Shown: one piece after another, positions 59,209 to 64,000 of the stretch
Position numbering within the stretch: the first letter of the stretch is position 1
How the letters are laid out: each line of letters begins with the position of its first letter
Origin: Thiothrix subterranea
GTDB lineage: Bacteria > Pseudomonadota > Gammaproteobacteria > Thiotrichales > Thiotrichaceae
Assembly: GCF_016772315.1 (NCBI RefSeq)
Contig: NZ_CP053482.1
Coordinates: 434,001 to 498,000, forward strand
Direction of reading: 5' to 3'
Length of the DNA stretch: 64,000 nucleotides
Made by a program: the position numbers and the translations under genes
Notes under the pieces: model-generated
Told to the model about the DNA's origin: nothing
Databases searched by the model: none
Seen by the model: the letters and a program-made list of their open reading frames with translations, nothing else

Positions 59209-60039
59209 TCACATCTGCCCTAATGCCGAGTGTTGGAACAACACTTTGCCCATGTAACGCGCCCCTTCCTTGGTCAAATGCCGCCCGTCATACGAAATCA
59301 AATTCACATCATCGGTAAACAACGGGCAGCTCGTATCATCGCCACACACCAAATTGTGCGGGTCAACAAACAATACCTCTTTGCCTAAGCCCTTCGCCAA
59401 CACCGCATTGATGGCTTTTGCTTCGCTAGGGTCTACCTCATTTTCCAACTTTTTCAAATCATTGGCAGGCATTCGCAAGTATTGCCGCACCGAAATTTTG
59501 CCGAAAAACTTGCTGCCGACCACCACTACCCGTTGCCGGGGTTGCAAACCCAAGGTATGCAAGGTCTGTGGCAATGCCGCCGCAATCTCCGGTTTCCAGC
59601 GGGATGCAAAAATCACCACATCGGCTTCTTGCATCTGCGCTTTCGCACGCTCCAAACTGTCGGCTCGCTCTGGCGTGGCACACAAGCTACGATCTTTAGC
59701 GGCAATGTACTTAGGGGCTGCATCGCCCGCCACGGTTTGGCAGTCATACGGAATAAAACGCAGCGCAATCTGGTAATCACGCAAATACCCGTTTTCCTGC
59801 ATACTGTTCAGAAAATCGCAGGCATAACTGTCGCCCACAATCAGCGCTTTTTTCGTCGATTTAGTCGTGTCAAACGTCTGCCCTGTCAACGCACGGCACT
59901 GGGAAAAAGCGTATTCGCCACTGGCTTTGGTATCAGCCGCCGTCATCAAATTCTGTTTCAACGACGTTTCCGCCGCTATCGCCGTCGACATAGACCACAC
60001 CACCATGCTGGCAAGCAACCCTGCTGCTTTGCGAAACAT
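59209..60039 (-). CDS. Exported SGNH-hydrolase-like protein
   Basis: A 276-residue protein with a signal peptide (MFRKAAGLLASMVVWSMSTAIA). The SGNH pattern is visible: block I GDSYACDF with the likely nucleophile Ser71, and block V YDGRHLTKEGA with the Asp251-His254 pair; VVVVGSKFFGKIS may carry the oxyanion region. SGNH domains of this type are found at the C-terminus of surface-sugar O-acyltransferases or as free esterases acting on cell-wall or polysaccharide acetyl groups. The ATG at 60039 is preceded by AAGGAGG; the in-frame codon at 60054 contains that ribosome-binding site and is not a start. It is near murJ. Confidence 0.65.
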   Translation of the reverse strand: MFRKAAGLLASMVVWSMSTAIAAETSLKQNLMTAADTKASGEYAFSQCRALTGQTFDTTKSTKKALIVGDSYACDFLNSMQENGYLRDYQIALRFIPYDCQTVAGDAAPKYIAAKDRSLCATPERADSLERAKAQMQEADVVIFASRWKPEIAAALPQTLHTLGLQPRQRVVVVGSKFFGKISVRQYLRMPANDLKKLENEVDPSEAKAINAVLAKGLGKEVLFVDPHNLVCGDDTSCPLFTDDVNLISYDGRHLTKEGARYMGKVLFQHSALGQM

Positions 60040-60291
60040 GCAAACCTCCTTCAAATGAGCGCAAACCCGGTACTATAGAACAAATCGGTCAATCAATCCT
60101 GCTCTACAACGAACGCACCACCACCTTTTGCCATACAAAAAGAAATTCACCCCAGCAATGAGACGCTGGAAATGGCTTCTTGGCGGACATTAAGAAAATC
60201 GCCCAACATACCCTCACGATTACGGGTGTTCATTTTATTACGGCTCACAGGTTATGATGTTTGAATTATAGCGCAATGGAACTCCAACGCC
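60040..60291. other. Intergenic region between divergent genes
   Basis: No ORF, hairpin or RNA was recognised in these 252 bp. On the minus strand TATAGT at 60077-60072 could be the -10 of the SGNH gene. The ORFs present are short and lack ribosome-binding sites. Confidence 0.5.
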
Positions 60292-61071
60292 GTGATACCT
60301 CTGTTATCCATTCAGCAATTACAGCTTTGTTTTAACACCCCCGACGGCGTGATCGAAGCCGTGCGCGGCGTGGATTTGCAACTCATGGCGGGCGAAACCC
60401 TCGCGGTAGTCGGCGAGTCCGGTGCTGGCAAAAGCCAACTGTTTCACGCCGTCATGGGCTTACTGCCACACAATGCCCAAACCCGTGGCAGCGTGCAATT
60501 TTCGGGTACAGAATTGCTGAATCAGCCGCCGCTTGTGCTCAATCAATACCGTGGCAAACGCATGGCAATGATTTTCCAAGACCCGATGACGGCGTTAAAT
60601 CCGCTACTGACCATCGGACGGCAACTCACCGAAGTGCTGGAAGTCCATCAAGGCATGAGCGCGAAAGCAGCACAACAGCAGGCCCTGACCATGCTCGACC
60701 AAGTGCGTATCCCCGATGCCCGCCGCCGCTTACACAGTTACCCGCACGAACTTTCTGGCGGAATGCGCCAACGGGTAATGATTGCAATGGCATTGCTATG
60801 CGAACCCGAATTGCTGATTGCTGACGAACCCACCACCGCTTTGGATGTCACGGTACAGTCCGAAATTCTCGCACTGTTGCGGGACATTCGCGCCCAGCGG
60901 CAAATGGCACTGGTGTTGATTACCCACGATTTACCCTTGGCGGGTGGGGTGTGTGACCGCATCGCCGTCATGCGTCACGGTGAAGTGGTGGAAACCGGGG
61001 CCGTAAACCTTATGTTTGATCACCCGCAACACCTTTATACCCGTGAATTATTGCTTGCTTCCCGATACTGA
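60292..61071 (+). CDS. OppD/DppD-like peptide ABC transporter ATPase, short form
   Basis: A 259-residue ABC ATPase of the nickel/peptide family. Walker A is GESGAGKSQ, the Q-loop region is [19 protein letters not shown], the signature is [15 protein letters not shown] and Walker [14 protein letters not shown], all typical of OppD/DppD. The usual C-terminal oligopeptide extension (~60-70 residues, often with Fe-S cysteines) is missing: the protein ends shortly after [16 protein letters not shown]. The likely start is GTG at 60292, with GGA 11 bp upstream. No permease or partner ATPase is adjacent. It might serve OppA (24540) or be a remnant of a larger locus. Confidence 0.75.
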   Translation: MIPLLSIQQLQLCFNTPDGVIEAVRGVDLQLMAGETLAVVGESGAGKSQLFHAVMGLLPHNAQTRGSVQFSGTELLNQPPLVLNQYRGKRMAMIFQDPMTALNPLLTIGRQLTEVLEVHQGMSAKAAQQQALTMLDQVRIPDARRRLHSYPHELSGGMRQRVMIAMALLCEPELLIADEPTTALDVTVQSEILALLRDIRAQRQMALVLITHDLPLAGGVCDRIAVMRHGEVVETGAVNLMFDHPQHLYTRELLLASRY

Positions 61072-61136
61072 ACATTTCTTTATTCTGGCAGTCTGAAGCA
61101 GTAGACTGAGCTTCGGGGGCAAAAAAGGAAATCATT

Positions 61137-61883
61137 ATGCATACCACATCGCACACCGTATTTGCAGGATTATTGCTAATCAGCAATTTGCTCCCTGTCA
61201 GCGGCTGTGCCGGGGAAACCCTAAAAACTGACGTTGCCGCATTGTGGCAACCGGGGTGGCAATGCGGGCAAGCCGAGCGCATCAGCAAAGCGTTTGTAAA
61301 TTCACTAATTAAAAACAATGCGTTACACGGTTATGCTTTAAAGGGTGTAACACTGCCGTTGTTGATTGGGCAAAATCCGGCGGAATCAGGCGCTATTTTA
61401 TTCGCCAAACGCGACACTGTTTGGCAAGCTTACCCAATTGCCGATGGCAGCGCGGTACTCGCTGCTTACAGCACGCCATCGTTGAATCGCGTGACCTTGT
61501 TTGCCACGTGGGGACGCGAAGGCTCCGGCAATGATTACATTGTTTTGCAGGGCAAAAACCAGTTGAGCGACTTCAGTTGCACCACCGTGCATCTTCCCGC
61601 TGAATTAAATCGCCCCAATTGGGGCAACCATTACCCCGGTCTGCACGATTTCAATATGGATACGCAAGGGCGCGGCACACTGATCACGGCGGCGTATGTG
61701 CCAGCAGGCAGCGGTGAACGCAAACAATGGTATCAATACAGCAGCAATGACTGGGGCAATAGTTGGAGCGAAGCCCGCAAAATACCCGCCATGCCCGCCA
61801 AACTTAGCGGCATTTTTCAGCCGATGACGGAGATTCCCGCCCCCGCTTGGCTGGTAAAAAGCTTAGTGGCAAACACGCCGTGA
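61137..61883 (+). CDS. Exported protein with an Asp-box, function unknown
   Basis: A 248-residue secreted protein, possibly a lipoprotein: the N-terminal hydrophobic stretch ends in LLPVSGC (Cys24), a plausible lipobox. A beta-rich body follows, with RVTLFATWGREGSGNDYIVL and, near residue 200, SSNDWGNSWSE, which fits the S-x-D-x-G-x-x-W Asp-box found in sialidase-like beta-propellers. A single short domain of this size is not a complete propeller. AAAGGAAATC precedes the ATG. The function is not assigned. Confidence 0.5.
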   Translation: MHTTSHTVFAGLLLISNLLPVSGCAGETLKTDVAALWQPGWQCGQAERISKAFVNSLIKNNALHGYALKGVTLPLLIGQNPAESGAILFAKRDTVWQAYPIADGSAVLAAYSTPSLNRVTLFATWGREGSGNDYIVLQGKNQLSDFSCTTVHLPAELNRPNWGNHYPGLHDFNMDTQGRGTLITAAYVPAGSGERKQWYQYSSNDWGNSWSEARKIPAMPAKLSGIFQPMTEIPAPAWLVKSLVANTP

Positions 61884-61937
61884 CCACAATTTTCTAGCCA
61901 TTTGTTAGAATGCGCCTTTTGCAAGGCGACATTTACC

Positions 61938-62672
61938 ATGCTGTTAGATTTTAGTATTTCCCAAACCTTGCTCGTGTGCCTGTTATTTGTATGGGCAGGC
62001 TTTGTACGTACCGGGCTGGGATTTGGCGGGGCAGCATTAGGCTTGCCGTTAATGTTATTTCTCAACCCTGACCCGTTGCTGTGGTTGCCAATTATTGGAA
62101 CGCATCTGCTGTTTTTTTCCGGCCTGACCTTGAGCCAGCGTTTGCATAATGTCGATTGGGCGTATTTGCGGCACTCAGCTTGGTACATCATTCCACCCGC
62201 CATTATTGGTGTATTCGGCCTGATCAGCCTGCCAACCTTGTGGCTGAATGTGTTTATTTATTCGGTTAGCCTGTTCTACGGTATTATCTGGATGCTGAAT
62301 CGTGCGATCGAAAGCCATCAAGCTTGGGTAGACAAACTTTTGCTCATATTGGGCGGCTACGTGGCAGGCACGTCACTCACGGGCGCACCGCTCATGGTCG
62401 CTGTGTATATGCGCCATGTAAGCAAGGAAAAATTACGCGATACCTTGTTTGTACTGTGGTTTGTATTGGTCAGTATCAAAATGACCACCTTCATCGCTTT
62501 GGACGTGGAGATGAATTTCATGACGGCACTGCTGTTAATTCCGGTCGCGGCAATTGGGCACGTATTAGGGTTGAAAGCGCATCATGCCATTACCCGCAAT
62601 GACATCACCTTCAAGCGCTGGATCGGTGGCGGATTAGCGATTGTCAGTGTGCTTGGGTTGCTTAATCTTTAA
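61938..62672 (+). CDS. TauE/SafE (TSUP) family anion exporter
   Basis: A 244-residue inner-membrane protein with about eight hydrophobic segments. The TSUP signature GFVRTGLGFGGAALGLPLML lies near the N-terminus and is mirrored in GGYVAGTSLTGAPLMVAVYMRHV in the second half, showing the internal repeat. The family exports sulfite or organosulfur anions in characterised cases, consistent with the other sulfur genes here. The ATG at 61938 is chosen; an in-frame non-ATG codon at 61902 is upstream of AAGGCGA. It converges on the next gene with a 3-bp overlap. Confidence 0.75.
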   Translation: MLLDFSISQTLLVCLLFVWAGFVRTGLGFGGAALGLPLMLFLNPDPLLWLPIIGTHLLFFSGLTLSQRLHNVDWAYLRHSAWYIIPPAIIGVFGLISLPTLWLNVFIYSVSLFYGIIWMLNRAIESHQAWVDKLLLILGGYVAGTSLTGAPLMVAVYMRHVSKEKLRDTLFVLWFVLVSIKMTTFIALDVEMNFMTALLLIPVAAIGHVLGLKAHHAITRNDITFKRWIGGGLAIVSVLGLLNL

Positions 62673-64000
62673 ACCAACAGACCATGCCGCGCAAATACAC
62701 TCAGCAAGTGCTTAACATTCGCTGCAATTTCTTTTTCCAAGCCTTTACCGCCAGTTTGTGCTTGTTTACCACCGGGGATTGGTAACGCCCCTCCGGTCAC
62801 TTCCTCACACAAAAGTTGGGTAAGTTCGGGAACAGTGTGCGTGCCATCCAACACTTGCAATAAACGGCTAGAAAAATCATCAAGACTCAGGGCTTGATGG
62901 CGAATACTCGCCACACTTTGCCAGCCTTCAGCCGCTTGCAAACGTGCCAAAGCGCTGACTTCAGGGCGTTCCGACCATTCGGGTTTGATTAAGCAGGGAT
63001 GTAAATGCCCATACACCGCACGATAACTGTACAAGCTGAACCACTCACTGACCAATTCGCTGCGAGCATTCGCAAATTGTTTGCCGCCAGCATCACGTAC
63101 CCGTTCAGCAGCATGGGCGTATAACTCGTTGAAATCCGGTGTGTAAGGGTGTACTTCCTGCAAATACAGCAAGGCGGCTTTGCTCAGAGGGTGCGTTACT
63201 GTCAGCTCAGTATTGTCTGGCGTCAAAAACGCCACCGGCTTGGTATTGCTCAGATTCGCTTTGCCTTTAAGCCGTAAATCCGCGCTGTAAAAAAACTCGG
63301 TGAACACATCCACATCCACTGCACGTTCCAATGTCACATCGGCACGGCATAATACACTTTTGCGGAATGCCCGCATTCGCACAAAATCCATCCATTGCTC
63401 GTGCTGCAACGGGTCTTCAATATCCCCCAAAGCGGCTTGCGCGGCTCCGCTCAGCGTAGTGTCGAACAAGGTGTGCAAATCGGTTTCACACACGTATTGC
63501 AATTCATGCCGCTGGGCATCAGCAAGGAATTCGCTAAATAAAAAAGCGTTGTTTTCGCCCGCCAAATATTCGTGCAACAAATAACTGGGGTGCGAACCGA
63601 GCAGGTAGGTAATCTCTTTTTGCACATAACGCTGGCTGTCAGCTTCCGCCCCCACCAAGGCTTGTTGCAAACGCTCTAAAGCGGCAATCGCGGCACGGTA
63701 TTTAGCCGCCGCACCTGTTACCTCGCGGGTCGCGTGCAATAATAAATCACGCAAACTTCCCCGCATCCGCCAGCCGGGAAGTAAATTATAACTGATGTAA
63801 GCCAGCCCGTGCGGTGTCAAGCATTCACGCGCCACCGCCAAGATTTTTTCACGGACTACCGCAGGGACCCAGGAATACACACCGTGGGCAATGATGTAAT
63901 CAAACTGCCCCAACGCGGCAGGGTCAATTTCCAAAATATCGCCGACATCCAAACGAATATTTTGCAGCGGTAATTGCTCGACAATGCGCTGCCCGATCGC
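62669..64000 (-). CDS. SAM-dependent methyltransferase with regulatory domain (5' end missing)
   Basis: The gene runs off the right edge; the frame stays open to 64000 (AIGQRIVEQLPLQNIRLDVGDI...), so the start and the SAM-binding motif I lie outside. Visible are the end of a Rossmann methyltransferase fold (FDYIIAHGVYSWVPAVVREKILAVARECLTPHGLAYISYNLLPGWRMRGSLRDLLLHATRE) and, from about 115 residues later, a long region matching the methyltransferase regulatory domain (PF10119-like, HEYLAGENNAFLFSEFLADAQRHELQYVCETDL and MDFVRMRAFRKSVLCRAD), plus a helical C-terminus. Such proteins are widespread; their substrate is unknown. Confidence 0.75.
   Translation of the reverse strand, partial: AIGQRIVEQLPLQNIRLDVGDILEIDPAALGQFDYIIAHGVYSWVPAVVREKILAVARECLTPHGLAYISYNLLPGWRMRGSLRDLLLHATREVTGAAAKYRAAIAALERLQQALVGAEADSQRYVQKEITYLLGSHPSYLLHEYLAGENNAFLFSEFLADAQRHELQYVCETDLHTLFDTTLSGAAQAALGDIEDPLQHEQWMDFVRMRAFRKSVLCRADVTLERAVDVDVFTEFFYSADLRLKGKANLSNTKPVAFLTPDNTELTVTHPLSKAALLYLQEVHPYTPDFNELYAHAAERVRDAGGKQFANARSELVSEWFSLYSYRAVYGHLHPCLIKPEWSERPEVSALARLQAAEGWQSVASIRHQALSLDDFSSRLLQVLDGTHTVPELTQLLCEEVTGGALPIPGGKQAQTGGKGLEKEIAANVKHLLSVFARHGLLV

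Overview
The window is about 64 kb of ordinary gammaproteobacterial chromosome with moderate GC. It has tightly packed genes, no rRNA or tRNA gene, no CRISPR array, no insertion sequence and no prophage. Gene content suggests a sulfur-oxidising member of the Thiotrichales, possibly Thiothrix-like: a YeeE/YedE thiosulfate-type transporter, a TauE/SafE exporter, cytochrome c' and cytochrome b561, PHA synthase, ATP-dependent PEP carboxykinase and the dfp-dut-algC-argB order known from gammaproteobacteria. The genus is an inference; no marker gene here proves it.

Layout. 1-1211: end of a zinc-type ABC transporter (binding protein, permease). 1304-6062: an LTxxQ periplasmic protein, then an MbnP/MbnH/beta-barrel operon behind a perfect FNR/ANR box, then a secreted unknown. 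6063-13548: DEAD-box helicases RhlB and DbpA on either side of pckA, a YajR-type MFS transporter, and ssb. 13549-13776: a hairpin-rich, terminator-ended stretch. 13777-24497: radC, coaBC, dut, algC, argB, thiL, nagZ and several conserved unknowns. 24540-28843: oppA, phaC, trmJ. 28864-33463: a complete livKHMGF branched-chain amino-acid transporter. 33521-35146: smpB and a MoxR-type AAA+ ATPase. 35204-44076: a TCA block on the minus strand, transcribed sucB-lpd-(hairpins)-sucC-sucD-gltA-acnB, without sucA. 44321-46882: rpsO-pnp. 46988-50257: a FemAB/GNAT-like protein, cytochrome c', the thiosulfate transporter and cytochrome b561. 50257-59125: murJ-ydgA-cnoX-grpE-dnaK-dnaJ-dapB. 59209-64000: an SGNH protein, a solitary OppD-like ATPase, a secreted Asp-box protein, a TauE/SafE exporter and a partial methyltransferase.

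The most notable signal is a perfect 8-bp palindrome, TGTCGACA (extended ATTGTCGACAAT), found three times upstream of pckA and three times upstream of sucB, 36 kb apart; I noticed it at no other intergenic site. One copy overlaps the -10 of a near-consensus sucB promoter and the copies are spaced close to whole helical turns. This looks like an undescribed operator joining gluconeogenesis and the 2-oxoglutarate dehydrogenase step. The half-site layout TTGT-NN-ACAA suits a GntR/FCD-type regulator, but none is encoded here.

Other points worth attention are a possible structured RNA downstream of ssb, a dispersed palindromic repeat family with one copy forming the 3' end of phaC, and the chaperedoxin gene cnoX directly upstream of grpE-dnaK-dnaJ. 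Functions are assigned from recognisable sequence motifs only. No database search was run.
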